Assembly: GCF_008253865.1 (NCBI RefSeq)
Contig: NZ_CP042331.1
Coordinates: 2,976,001-3,040,000 of the forward strand
DNA from: Bosea sp. F3-2
GTDB taxonomy: Bacteria > Pseudomonadota > Alphaproteobacteria > Rhizobiales > Beijerinckiaceae
Direction: 5' to 3'
Length of the DNA: 64,000 bases
The position numbers and the translations under genes were made by a program. A model generated the notes under the pieces. It did not search any database and had not been told where the DNA came from. It was given only the letters and a program-made list of their open reading frames with translations. Below, piece by piece: positions 35,830 to 44,008 of the stretch (position 1 is the first letter of the stretch; each line of letters begins with the position of its first letter).

Positions 35830-36134
35830 TCGCCTGGCTGCGGGCCTTCATAGCCGCCGATGATGATGAGGTCGGATTTGCCGGCGGCGCTCAGGTGCTT
35901 CATAGCCTCCTGGTATTCAGGCGAAGCGTAGCAGGCGCGCGCCGTCGCCTCGTCCTTGAACTCGATGACGACGTTGTGCTTGCGGCCCTCGCCGCGGGCG
36001 AGCTTGTATTCGCCGCCGCGGACGATGAACTTCGCGCCGTATTTGGCGAAGGCAACGGCGTTCAACGAACGATAGCGGGCATAGGCTTCGTCGTTCTCGA
36101 CGTCGACGCGCGCGATCCAGTAACCCTTGGCCAT
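35826..36134 (-). CDS. DUF1330 protein, copy 2
   Basis: The 102-residue ferredoxin-like alpha/beta-barrel-type protein has KGYWIARVDV, YRSLNAVAFAKYGAKFIVRGG and HNVVIEFKDEATARACYASPEY, the conserved DUF1330 pattern. It lies 3 bp after its paralogue and overlaps anmK by ATGA, giving a four-gene run pyrF, DUF1330, DUF1330, anmK. The function of DUF1330 is not established. Confidence 0.85.
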   Translation of the reverse strand: MAKGYWIARVDVENDEAYARYRSLNAVAFAKYGAKFIVRGGEYKLARGEGRKHNVVIEFKDEATARACYASPEYQEAMKHLSAAGKSDLIIIGGYEGPQPGE

Positions 36135-36137
36135 GGC

Positions 36138-36425
36138 TCAGGCCCCTTCGACGGCGACGAGATCGATCTCGCCGGCGCCCTCGCGCAGCTTGCGGGCCTC
36201 GGCATATTCCGGCGAGAACAGATAGGCGCGCGCCGAGGCGAAATCGGCGAATTCGATGATGATGTTGCGGGCGCGCCCTTCGCCTTCGCCCACGGTCATC
36301 TGACCGCCGCGCACGATCGGCGTGCCGCCATAGATCTTCATCACCTCGGAAGCCTTGGCGGCATAGGTTCCCCATTTGGTCGCGTCGGTGACCTTGGCGC
36401 GGCCGATGACATATCCCTTGGGCAT
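36138..36425 (-). CDS. DUF1330 protein, copy 1
   Basis: The 95-residue paralogue of the next gene has KGYVIGRAKVTD, YGGTPIVRGGQM and NIIIEFADFASARAYLFSPEYAEA. The two proteins share the same length and motifs, which points to tandem duplication or a heterodimer. It follows pyrF by 38 bp on the same strand. Confidence 0.85.
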   Translation of the reverse strand: MPKGYVIGRAKVTDATKWGTYAAKASEVMKIYGGTPIVRGGQMTVGEGEGRARNIIIEFADFASARAYLFSPEYAEARKLREGAGEIDLVAVEGA

Positions 36426-36463
36426 GGTGCTATCCGTTGGCTGAATCGGGTTCGGGCCGAAGC

Positions 36464-37168
36464 TTACGAAGCCGCGACGATCTCGTCCATGACCGCGCCC
36501 GCCGCGGCGCGCGGGTCTGCCGCGCGGATGATGGGACGCCCGACCACGAGATGATCGGCGCCGACGCGGATCGCCTCGGCCGGGGTCAGCGTGCGCTTCT
36601 GGTCACCGGCGGCGCTGCCCGCGGGACGAATGCCCGGCGTGACGATGACCATGTCGGGACCGATGACCTGCCGCACGATCTCCGTCTCGGCGGCCGAGCA
36701 GACGATGCCGTCAATGCCGGCCGTGCGGGCCTGCTCGGCGCGCAGGCGCACGAGATCGCGCACCGCCAGCCCATAGCCGGCATCGCGCAGGTCGCCGTCG
36801 TCGTAAGAGGTCAGCGCCGTGACCGCGAGCAGCTTGAGCGCCGCATCGCCGCGCCCCTCGACCGCCCCGCGCATGGTCTGCGGATAGGCATGGACGGTGA
36901 GGAAGGTGACGCCGAGCTTGGTCAGCGAGTCGACGCCTTCGGTCACGGTATTGCCGATGTCGTGGAGCTTGAGGTCGAGGAAGACCTTCTTGCCCTCGGC
37001 AACGAGTTGGCGCGCCAAGTCGAGCCCGCCGGCGAAGGCGAGGCGATAGCCGATCTTGTAGAAGGTGACGCCGTCGCCGAGCGTCGAGACCAGGCGGTAG
37101 GCATCCCACACGGTCGGCACGTCGAGGGCGACGATCAGGCGGTCGCGGACATCATTGATCTTCTGCAT
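36464..37168 (-). CDS. pyrF: orotidine 5'-phosphate decarboxylase
   Basis: The 234-residue TIM-barrel enzyme makes UMP from OMP, the last step of de novo pyrimidine synthesis. The catalytic D-x-K-x-x-D is visible as FLDLKLHDIGNT (Asp65, Lys67, Asp70), with LIVALDVPT near the N-terminus and TPGIRPAG near the phosphate site. It appears to lead the operon with the DUF1330 genes and anmK. Confidence 0.93.
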   Translation of the reverse strand: MQKINDVRDRLIVALDVPTVWDAYRLVSTLGDGVTFYKIGYRLAFAGGLDLARQLVAEGKKVFLDLKLHDIGNTVTEGVDSLTKLGVTFLTVHAYPQTMRGAVEGRGDAALKLLAVTALTSYDDGDLRDAGYGLAVRDLVRLRAEQARTAGIDGIVCSAAETEIVRQVIGPDMVIVTPGIRPAGSAAGDQKRTLTPAEAIRVGADHLVVGRPIIRAADPRAAAGAVMDEIVAAS

Positions 37169-37314
37169 CGGCCGGCTCCCTGCGTTTCGCGGGAAGGCGC
37201 ACGATTCGAAGCCGGATGCAAGCGAGACCGTCCGGCGAGCGCCAGCACCCCGTCAGAAGCGCCGCGGAGGATCAATTCCCTCCGCGCAGGATGCCACCGG
37301 CGAAAGCTAATCGA

Positions 37315-37641
37315 TCACCAACGCTCGTAGTAGCCGCGACGATAGCCATAGCCAGGGCGGGGACCATAACCGGGGCCGTAGCCATAGTGAGGCCGCGGGC
37401 CGTAGCCGCGCCCATAGCCGTATCCGCCACGGCCATAGCGCTGCTGACGCATGGTTTCCTGCATGATCATCAAGCGACGCTCCTTGGCGGCGGTCATGCT
37501 GTACTCGACCGGCTGCCTATCGAGGCCGGCTGCGACGCTCGCGGGCAAATCCTGGGCGCCGGCTGCCGCGGGCGAGGCGATCACCGCGCCGGCGATCGCG
37601 AAGGCGCCAGCAATGCTCGAAAAAAGGGTCGCTTGTTTCAT
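37315..37641 (-). CDS. secreted Gly/Tyr-rich protein
   Basis: The 108-residue protein has a signal peptide (MKQATLFSSIAGAFAIAGAVIASPAAA) and a helical segment RQPVEYSMTAAKERRLMIMQETM, then a low-complexity tail of GYGRGYGPRPHYG-type repeats ending YYERW. This composition is common in small periplasmic or envelope proteins of Rhizobiales; function unknown. The region before its start has no clear partner. Confidence 0.7.
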   Translation of the reverse strand: MKQATLFSSIAGAFAIAGAVIASPAAAGAQDLPASVAAGLDRQPVEYSMTAAKERRLMIMQETMRQQRYGRGGYGYGRGYGPRPHYGYGPGYGPRPGYGYRRGYYERW

Positions 37642-37819
37642 CTGGTATCCAATCCTTAGGGCCGCGTCGCGGCGAACCGCAACAACGTAGCCCTAGCTGT
37701 ATTGTTCCAACATTGCTGGCAACCCAGCCATGCCGCCCACGCCTTGTGCACTGCAACATAAATGCCCATATTCGTGACGCCCAAGGCACCCTCCCTCACA
37801 ACCTGAAAGGAGAGATCTG

Positions 37820-37945
37820 ATGCTGGAACGGCACGATTCCGACTGCGCATGTGAGACACAAAGCGAGCGTCGGGATGATCGCGAGGAACAGCGGGACGAC
37901 AAGGAGTTCTCGCCTCGCGCCTATCAAGAAGGCTTCTGGAGCTAG
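37820..37945 (+). CDS. 41-residue acidic small protein
   Basis: ATG at 37820 is preceded by AAAGGAGAGATCTG, a strong ribosome site, and the frame of 41 codons is followed by a hairpin at 37961. The sequence is highly charged (SERRDDREEQRDDKEF), with two close Cys residues in the first quarter and a C-terminus AYQEGFWS. Not recognised. The ribosome site and the hairpin after the stop are the main support. Confidence 0.55.
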   Translation: MLERHDSDCACETQSERRDDREEQRDDKEFSPRAYQEGFWS

Positions 37946-38253
37946 GCTCCCATGACAAAAGCGGAGGGCTGATCGGCCCTCCGCCGACGTGCCGGGCGCG
38001 AGACTTGCTGACGGGCACTCGGACGCCAAAGCCGCGCCGCCCTTGGCCGTGACATCCGCAAAACCTGGGCGCCTGCCATGCGCCGCAAGCAACCCTACCA
38101 TCCCCTGCAAACGCCTTAAGATGGGCTTAAGGTCGCGGCCCGTACGAGGTGAGTCGCGATCAAGGCATTACCATGCCTTGGACCGAGTAAAAACAAGGCT
38201 GATACTGATCCATTTCTGGTCGATATCTAGCCGGCGCAATGCGAAGGTCAGTT
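37946..38253. other. gap upstream of the Tat-exported binding protein
   Basis: 308 bp. A hairpin with nine-pair arms GCGGAGGGC / GCCCTCCGC-like (37961-37984) probably ends the small gene. The remainder presumably carries the promoter of the binding-protein gene; no other gene is supported. Confidence 0.45.
37961..37984 (+). terminator. terminator-like hairpin after the 41-residue gene
   Basis: GCGGAGGG and CCCTCCGC pair across a short loop, 16 bp after the stop. There is no strong T-run. Confidence 0.45.
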
Positions 38254-40041
38254 ATGAGCAGTCAATATATCCAGGAAGAGGTCGATAACCTGAAAGAGGG
38301 CCGCCTGTCGCGGCGTTCCTTCATGCAGCGAATGGCGGCGCTGGGCATCACCGCCCCGATCGCGAGCCAGATCCTGGCCTGGAACGATGTGGCGATGGCG
38401 AACGCCACGCTCGAATACAAGCCGACCAAGGCCGGCGGCGGCGGGCCGCTGAAGATGCTGCTCTGGCAGGCGCCCACCCTGCTCAACCCGCATTTCGCCT
38501 CGGGCACCAAGGATCAGATCGCCTCGCGCGTCTTCTACGAGCCGCTCGCCGGCTGGGACAAGGAAGGCAACCTCATCCCGCAGCTCGCGGCTGAGGTTCC
38601 GACGCGCGCCAATGGCGGCCTCTCCGAGGACGGCACCACCGTCATCTGGAAGCTGAAGCCGGGCGTGAAGTGGCATGACGGCAAGCCGCTCACCGCCGAC
38701 GATGTCGTCTTCACCTGGGAATACGCCGCCGATCCGGCGACGGCCGCCTACACCTCGGGCGCCTACAAGGACATCAAGGTCGAGAAGGTCGACGACCTCA
38801 CCGTCAAGGTGACCTTCGCCAAGCCGACGCCGTTCTGGGCCGACCCCTTCGTCGGTGTTGCCGGCATGATCATTCCGAAGCATCACTTCGGTGACTACAA
38901 GGGCGCCAAGTCGCGCGAGGCTCCGGCGAATCTGAAGCCCGTCGGCACCGGCCCCTACAAGTTCGCCGACTTCAAGCCCGGCGACATCCTCACCGGCACC
39001 CGCAACGAGGACTACCACGTCAAGAGCCAGCCGCATTTCGACACGTTCGAGATCAAGGGCGGTGGTGACGCGGTCTCGGCGGCGCGTGCCGTGCTGCAGA
39101 CCGGCGAATACGACTATGCCTGGGACACGCTGGTCGAGGACGAGGTCCTCAAGCGCATGGAGACCGGTGGTCGCGGCAAGATCAGCGCGGCGGCGGCTGG
39201 CGACATCGAGTTCATCACGCTGAACACGACCGATCCCTGGACCGAGGTCGATGGCGAGCGCTCGAGCGTCAAGACCAAGCACCCGACCCTGTCGGACCCG
39301 GCCGTGCGCCAGGCGATCAACCTCTTGATCGACCGCGACTCGATCCAGAAGTTCATCTATGGCCGCGCCGGCTCCGCGACGGCGAGCTTCGTCAACGAGC
39401 CCAAGCAGTTCAAGTCGCAGAAGCTGAAATACGAGTTCAGCATCGAGAAGGCCAACAAGATCCTCGACGAGGCCGGCTGGAAGAAGGGCTCGGACGGCAT
39501 CCGCGAGAAGGACGGCAAGAGGCTCAAATACGTCTACCAGACCTCGATCAACGCTCCGCGCCAGAAGGTCCAGGCCATCATCAAGCAGGCCTGCCAGCGC
39601 GCCGGCATCGACCTCGAGCTCAAGTCGGTCACGGCTTCGGTGTTCTTCTCGTCGGACGTCGCCAACCCCGACACCTACACCAAGCTCTATGTCGACATGG
39701 AGATGTATACGACCACGCAGCCGCAGCCCGATCCGGAGCGCTTCCTCAACCAGTTCACCTCCTGGGAAGTCGCCAACAAGGAGAACAAGTGGCTGGGTCG
39801 CAACGTCTCGCGCTATACCGATCCGGCTGCCGACGAGGCTTACAAGGCCGCCCAGAAGGAGCTCGACCCGGCCAAGCGCGCCGCGCTCTTGATCAAGGTC
39901 AACGAGGTCTTCTGCGAGGCCAACGTCATCCTGCCGATCCTGTCGCGCAAGAAGGTTGTCGCCTCGGCGAACAACCTCTCTCACGACCATTCCGGTTGGG
40001 ACGTCGATACCTGGAACCTCGCGGCCTGGTATCGCAGCTAA
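38254..40041 (+). CDS. peptide ABC transporter substrate-binding protein with Tat signal, solitary
   Basis: The 595-residue SBP_bac_5 protein has a twin-arginine signal (LSRRSFMQRMAALGITAPIA), implying export in folded form. The core has VKWHDGKPLTADDVVFTWEY, GTGPYKFADFKPGD and VRQAINLLIDRDS. ATG at 38254 with AAGG is preferred over ATG 38239. No permease or ATPase gene is adjacent, and a terminator follows at 40100-40130, so the partner membrane subunits must be elsewhere. It is not closely similar to the SBP at 27772. Confidence 0.9.
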   Translation: MSSQYIQEEVDNLKEGRLSRRSFMQRMAALGITAPIASQILAWNDVAMANATLEYKPTKAGGGGPLKMLLWQAPTLLNPHFASGTKDQIASRVFYEPLAGWDKEGNLIPQLAAEVPTRANGGLSEDGTTVIWKLKPGVKWHDGKPLTADDVVFTWEYAADPATAAYTSGAYKDIKVEKVDDLTVKVTFAKPTPFWADPFVGVAGMIIPKHHFGDYKGAKSREAPANLKPVGTGPYKFADFKPGDILTGTRNEDYHVKSQPHFDTFEIKGGGDAVSAARAVLQTGEYDYAWDTLVEDEVLKRMETGGRGKISAAAAGDIEFITLNTTDPWTEVDGERSSVKTKHPTLSDPAVRQAINLLIDRDSIQKFIYGRAGSATASFVNEPKQFKSQKLKYEFSIEKANKILDEAGWKKGSDGIREKDGKRLKYVYQTSINAPRQKVQAIIKQACQRAGIDLELKSVTASVFFSSDVANPDTYTKLYVDMEMYTTTQPQPDPERFLNQFTSWEVANKENKWLGRNVSRYTDPAADEAYKAAQKELDPAKRAALLIKVNEVFCEANVILPILSRKKVVASANNLSHDHSGWDVDTWNLAAWYRS

Positions 40042-40099
40042 GCGCCCGTAGGCTTTCGCCGAGAAGCGAACTCGGCGAGGGTTGATCGCATGGCTTATT

Positions 40100-40130
40100 G
40101 CCTCGCCGGTGCATGCCGGCGAGGCTTTTT
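40100..40130 (+). terminator. Rho-independent terminator after the binding-protein gene
   Basis: GCCTCGCCGG and CCGGCGAGGC pair around TGCATG, followed by TTTTT. It is well placed 59 bp after the stop at 40041. Confidence 0.8.
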
Positions 40131-40195
40131 CGTGCTTGCAGTCGGCAGCCTCACTCCTAAATTTGCCGGCGCGGATGGATTGAGGGGAAGGAGAC

Positions 40196-40411
40196 GTGCC
40201 ATTCTCGTCGCTGAATGATCCTGTTGACCTCGCTCGAGCCCAGGCGGCGCTGGAAGCAGCCTGGAAGGACGTCAAACCAGCCAATGCCGACGTGTTTGAC
40301 GAGCAAGGGCGAACCAGACTGGCCTATATCGTCGCAGCACTGGTCGCGGTCGCGGAAGACGAAGATGATCTGAAGCGGCGCGCGGTCGAGCGATATCGCC
40401 ACACAAGCTGA
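40196..40411 (+). CDS. small acidic hypothetical protein
   Basis: The 71-residue protein starts at GTG 40196 after GGGAAGGAGAC. It is helical (DLARAQAALEAAWKDV, RTRLAYIVAALVAVAED). It is bracketed by terminators, so it forms its own transcription unit. Not recognised; short proteins of this type are common and unassigned in Rhizobiales. Confidence 0.7.
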   Translation: MPFSSLNDPVDLARAQAALEAAWKDVKPANADVFDEQGRTRLAYIVAALVAVAEDEDDLKRRAVERYRHTS

Positions 40412-40416
40412 CCATC

Positions 40417-40444
40417 GAAAGCCCCGCCCCCGTGCGGGGCTTTC
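40417..40444 (+). terminator. Rho-independent terminator
   Basis: GAAAGCCCCG and CGGGGCTTTC form a ten-pair stem directly after the small gene ending at 40411. It could act in both directions, also ending the leftward small membrane gene. Confidence 0.8.
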
Positions 40445-40448
40445 TGGT

Positions 40449-40598
40449 CTATCGCTCTTGGCCGTGGCCAGCGGCCGCCGGGAGTGGCGGCGCGATGCGC
40501 GCCGGAAACTGCAGTGATGCCACACCCACAATCACGACGAGCCCGATGACGGCGAGCCAGAGCCAAAAATCCAGCGGTGGTTTCCTGCGAGGGGGCAT
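40449..40598 (-). CDS. possible 49-residue membrane protein
   Basis: The reading from ATG 40598 begins with a basic, proline-rich PPRRKPPLD, then a single transmembrane helix (FWLWLAVIGLVVIVGVASL), then a short Pro/Ala tail. It ends next to the bidirectional-looking terminator. No clear ribosome site is present, which lowers confidence. Confidence 0.4.
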   Translation of the reverse strand: MPPRRKPPLDFWLWLAVIGLVVIVGVASLQFPARIAPPLPAAAGHGQER

Positions 40599-40744
40599 AC
40601 ATTAGGAAGCCCGGACCGCAGGGGTTGTTCCTTACCAAGCGGCTTCGTGGACACCACGCCGCAGCAAGAGCACCTGTCCCTGACCAATGCGTCGGTCAGA
40701 AACACGCGTCCGGTCAGGCTGCACCACGCCCAAATGCCGGTCAG

Positions 40745-41215
40745 TCACTCGACCGGCGTGCACTCCATCCGCACACGCTCGCCGGGCTGGCTCGCGGTCT
40801 GACAGGTCACCCTGGCCGGCAGCAGCGGCGAGGCCGTCGGTGCGGTCGTGGGGATCGGCGTCACTGCAGCAGCAGGGATGATGGCTGGGACCGGAGCCGG
40901 GGTCACAGGTCGCGTGCGCGACGACGCGAGTTGCGGCGTGTGGTGGACGACGGGCCTGGGCTTCGGCTGAGGCCGGACCGCTGGCGCCACCGGCTGCTCC
41001 TCGACGGGCTCGACCGCCGGAGGCGGGTTTTGCGCGGCGACGACCACCGGCGGAGGTTGTTCGGGAGGCGAGCGCCAGGGCGTCCACGAGCTAAGCCGCG
41101 TGAAGGCTTCCATGGTTGGCCGAGTGATCGTCTCGGCGGTCGGCATCGACTGCATGCAGCCGGAAAGCGCAAAGCCGAAAATACATACGGCTGCGCGGTT
41201 CGGGATCGACAGCAT
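40745..41215 (-). CDS. proline-rich putative lipoprotein
   Basis: The 156-residue protein has a lipobox-type N-terminus (AVCIFGFALSGC, Cys20) and a long Pro/Val/Ala-rich stretch (about 48-140), suggesting an extended periplasmic linker anchored to a membrane lipid. The C-terminal VTCQTASQPGERVRMECTPVE contains two Cys that may pair. Not recognised. Confidence 0.65.
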   Translation of the reverse strand: MLSIPNRAAVCIFGFALSGCMQSMPTAETITRPTMEAFTRLSSWTPWRSPPEQPPPVVVAAQNPPPAVEPVEEQPVAPAVRPQPKPRPVVHHTPQLASSRTRPVTPAPVPAIIPAAAVTPIPTTAPTASPLLPARVTCQTASQPGERVRMECTPVE

Positions 41216-41468
41216 CTTCGCCGCTCCTGCTGTAGATTGATCGCGAGCCGGTCGATGGTGCCCTCCCAGCCCCAGTCAAGTCAACCTTTGGCCGCATTCG
41301 TGACCAGCAAAACGGAGGGCCGCGTGGCCTGAGGGCAACGGAAACGCGACGGCGCCATGACAAGGCGATAGCGATCCCTCAGCGCACATCAGCTTTGCCG
41401 GAAAACGGATTCCGGACGGCGCGCCGATGCCTTAGGGCTCACGCTCCGTTCTCTGGGGACAGCCGACA

Positions 41469-42233
41469 ATGTCTTTGGCCGCGCTGATCGGCTTCCTGTT
41501 GCTGACCGGCGTTGCGGCCTATGCCCAGACGTTGACGGGTTTCGCCTTCGGCCTGATCACCATGGGCGGCGTCGGGCTATCCGGGCTGATCTCGCTGCCC
41601 GATGCGGCAATGCTCGTCAGCCTGCTGACCCTGGTCAACGCAACGCAGATGTTGCTGAAGGGCTGGCGCGACGTCGCCTGGCGCGAATTCTGGCTGGTGA
41701 TGGCCGCGAGCCTGCCTTCGCTCTTCATCGGCTACCGGCTGCTCGAATGGCTGGCCGACAGCCAGGCCGACTGGCTCAGGCTGGCGCTCGGCTTTGTCAT
41801 CATCGTCTCGAGCCTGCAGCTCGCGCGCAAGCCACAGCCGCGGAAGCAGCGGTCGGGCGCGCCGAGCTTCCTGTTCTTCGGCAGCGTCGCCGGGCTGATG
41901 GGCGGGATGTTCTCCACCTCCGGCCCGCCGCTGGTCTACCACTTCTACCGGCAGCCGATGACGCTGGTGACGATCCGCGAGACGCTGGTGACGGTGTTCG
42001 CCCTCAACGCGCTCTGCCGCACCGGGCTGGTGGCCGCTTCCGGGCAGATCCCCTCGGCCTCGGTGCTTTCGGGATTGCTGGCGGTGCCCGTCGTCATGGC
42101 GGCGACGCATCTCGCTCGCCGCCGCCCGCCTGCCATCTCGCCGACGGCGCTGCGGCGGATCGTCTTCGTCCTGCTGTTCCTGTCGGGTGTCGCGCTCGCG
42201 GCGCCGGCCGTGGTCCATCTGGCGCATGCCTGA
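41469..42233 (+). CDS. TauE/SafE-family membrane permease
   Basis: The 254-residue protein has seven or eight hydrophobic helices with the family's duplicated start (GVAAYAQTLTGFAFGLITM) and the middle motif GSVAGLMGGMFSTSGPPLVYHFY. Members export sulfite, sulfoacetate or other organosulfur anions; the substrate here is unknown. It is monocistronic, and its end nearly meets the convergent DsbA-family gene. Confidence 0.9.
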   Translation: MSLAALIGFLLLTGVAAYAQTLTGFAFGLITMGGVGLSGLISLPDAAMLVSLLTLVNATQMLLKGWRDVAWREFWLVMAASLPSLFIGYRLLEWLADSQADWLRLALGFVIIVSSLQLARKPQPRKQRSGAPSFLFFGSVAGLMGGMFSTSGPPLVYHFYRQPMTLVTIRETLVTVFALNALCRTGLVAASGQIPSASVLSGLLAVPVVMAATHLARRRPPAISPTALRRIVFVLLFLSGVALAAPAVVHLAHA

Positions 42234-42258
42234 CGGCGCGCGCCGAGATCGCCGTCGC

Positions 42259-42924
42259 TCAGAACTGCGGCATCTCCGGTTGCTGTTGCGCCGCCAGAAC
42301 CTGCTGGAAGGCCTGAGCCCAGACTTCCGGCGGCTGCGCGCCCGAGAGCGCGAGTTTGCCGTCCACGATGAAGAAGGGCACGCCGTTGACGCCAACCTTG
42401 CGGGCGTGATCCTCCAGCCCGATCACGGTCTCGCGCAGCTCGTCATTGGCGAGTTCGTCGCGGGCGGCCTGTTCGTCGAAACCCTGCTCGACCGCGATCT
42501 GGACCAGCGTCTCGAGATCGCCGATGTCGCGCCCATCCTGCCAGTAGGCCTTGAACAGGGCGGCCGTCATGTCGCCGCCGCGCTGCACCGTCGAGGCGGC
42601 GGCGATCAGCATATGGGCCATGCGGGTGTTGACGCTCTTCGTCACCTTCGCCCAGTTGAAGGTGACGCCGCTCTCCAGCGCCGCCTCGGACAGCCGAAGC
42701 TCGATTTCCTTGCGCTTGCCCGGGCCGAACTTGGTTTCGAGATATTGCGTGCGGTCCATGCCCTCCTCGGGCATCTCCGGGTTCAGCTCGTAGGGCAGCC
42801 AGGTGATGGCGAAACGCTCGGTCAGGCCGTAGCGGGCCAGCGCCGTCTCCAGCCGCGCCTTGCCGATGAAGCACCAGGGACAGGCGATGTCGGAGACGAT
42901 CACGAGCGGCAGCTTGTCCTGCAT
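42259..42924 (-). CDS. DsbA-family (FrnE-like) oxidoreductase
   Basis: The 221-residue thioredoxin-fold protein has a CPWC active site (Cys15, Cys18) and no signal peptide, so it is cytoplasmic, like FrnE and the polyketide-associated DSBA oxidoreductases. ATG at 42924 with AAGGA is preferred. The typical C-terminal cis-Pro segment GVNGVPFFIVDGKLALSGAQ is present. It lies 16 bp downstream of epmB on the same strand and may belong to that operon. Confidence 0.88.
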   Translation of the reverse strand: MQDKLPLVIVSDIACPWCFIGKARLETALARYGLTERFAITWLPYELNPEMPEEGMDRTQYLETKFGPGKRKEIELRLSEAALESGVTFNWAKVTKSVNTRMAHMLIAAASTVQRGGDMTAALFKAYWQDGRDIGDLETLVQIAVEQGFDEQAARDELANDELRETVIGLEDHARKVGVNGVPFFIVDGKLALSGAQPPEVWAQAFQQVLAAQQQPEMPQF

Positions 42925-42940
42925 GTCGATGTCCTTCGTA

Positions 42941-44008
42941 TCAGGCGGGCGGGTAGAGATGCTGCCCGCCATGCCGGTCTTCGGCGATGGCCTCCGCGCC
43001 CGGCGTCTCGCAGCCGGAAAGGAAGGCGGGACCGACCGGGATCTTGCCGGCGCCGCCGGGGATGTCGAGGATATAAGTCGGCTGGCACAGCCCCGAAAGG
43101 TGGCCGCGCAGGCTTTTGACCAGAGCCTGTCCCTCCTCCAGCGACAGCCGGAAATGCGAGGTGCCCGGCGCGAGATCAGGGTGGTGCAGATAATAGGGTT
43201 TGATGCGGTTCTCGACGAAGGCGCGCATCAGGGCGCCGAGCGTGTCGACATCGGCATTGACGCCCTTGAGCAGCACGGACTGGCTGAGCAGTACATGGCC
43301 GGCATCGGCCAGCGTCGCGATGGCCGCGCGGGCAGCGTCGGTGAATTCGCGCGGATGGTTCGCATGGATCGCGATGTAGCTCGCCTTGCCGGGGATGCGC
43401 AGCGCCCTCGCGTAGTCGGGCGTGATCCGGTCGGGATCGACCACCGGCACGCGCGTGTGCCAGCGCGCGACCTTGATATGCGGGATGGCGGCGAGGCGCT
43501 TCGCGACCTCGCGAATGCGGCGAGTGGAGAGGATGAAAGGGTCGCCGCCGGTCATGATCACCTCCCAGATCTCGGGACGGGAGGCAAGATAGGCGAGCGC
43601 CGCGTCAAGCTTCCGACCCGTCAGCGCGTCGCCACCGGGGCCGACCATCTCGCGGCGGAAGCAGAAGCGACAATAGACCGGGCAGGCATGGACGAGCTTG
43701 AGCAAGGCTCGGTCGGGATAACGATGCACCACGCCCTCGACCGGCGAGTGGGCATCGTCGCCGATCGGGTCGGCCAGCTCCTGCGGCAGGGTCACGAGCT
43801 CGGCCGCATCCGGGACGAACTGGCGCGCGATCGGGTCTGCCGGATCGGTGGGATCGATCAACCCGGCGACAGCCGGCGTCACCGAGACGGCATAGCGCTC
43901 GGCCACCGCCTGCAGCGCCTCGCGGCGCGCGGGCGCGGCAAGGCCGGCCTCGACGAGCGCGTCGATGCTGCGCAGCGGCTGGCCTCCGGGGGGCTGGTGA
44001 ATGGTCAT
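42941..44008 (-). CDS. epmB: EF-P (R)-beta-lysine-forming radical SAM aminomutase (EpmB)
   Basis: The 355-residue lysine 2,3-aminomutase-like enzyme supplies (R)-beta-lysine for EF-P modification. The radical-SAM cluster motif is CPVYCRFC (Cys109, Cys113, Cys116), and the C-terminal GGAGKIPVGP carries the likely PLP Lys. Its ATG overlaps the epmA stop (ATGA). The divergent efp gene encodes the substrate with Lys34, so this block holds the complete beta-lysylation set except EpmC. Confidence 0.92.
   Translation of the reverse strand: MTIHQPPGGQPLRSIDALVEAGLAAPARREALQAVAERYAVSVTPAVAGLIDPTDPADPIARQFVPDAAELVTLPQELADPIGDDAHSPVEGVVHRYPDRALLKLVHACPVYCRFCFRREMVGPGGDALTGRKLDAALAYLASRPEIWEVIMTGGDPFILSTRRIREVAKRLAAIPHIKVARWHTRVPVVDPDRITPDYARALRIPGKASYIAIHANHPREFTDAARAAIATLADAGHVLLSQSVLLKGVNADVDTLGALMRAFVENRIKPYYLHHPDLAPGTSHFRLSLEEGQALVKSLRGHLSGLCQPTYILDIPGGAGKIPVGPAFLSGCETPGAEAIAEDRHGGQHLYPPA

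Noticed and set aside
38248..40284. 678-codon minus-strand reading
   Set aside because: Shadow of the Tat-exported binding protein.
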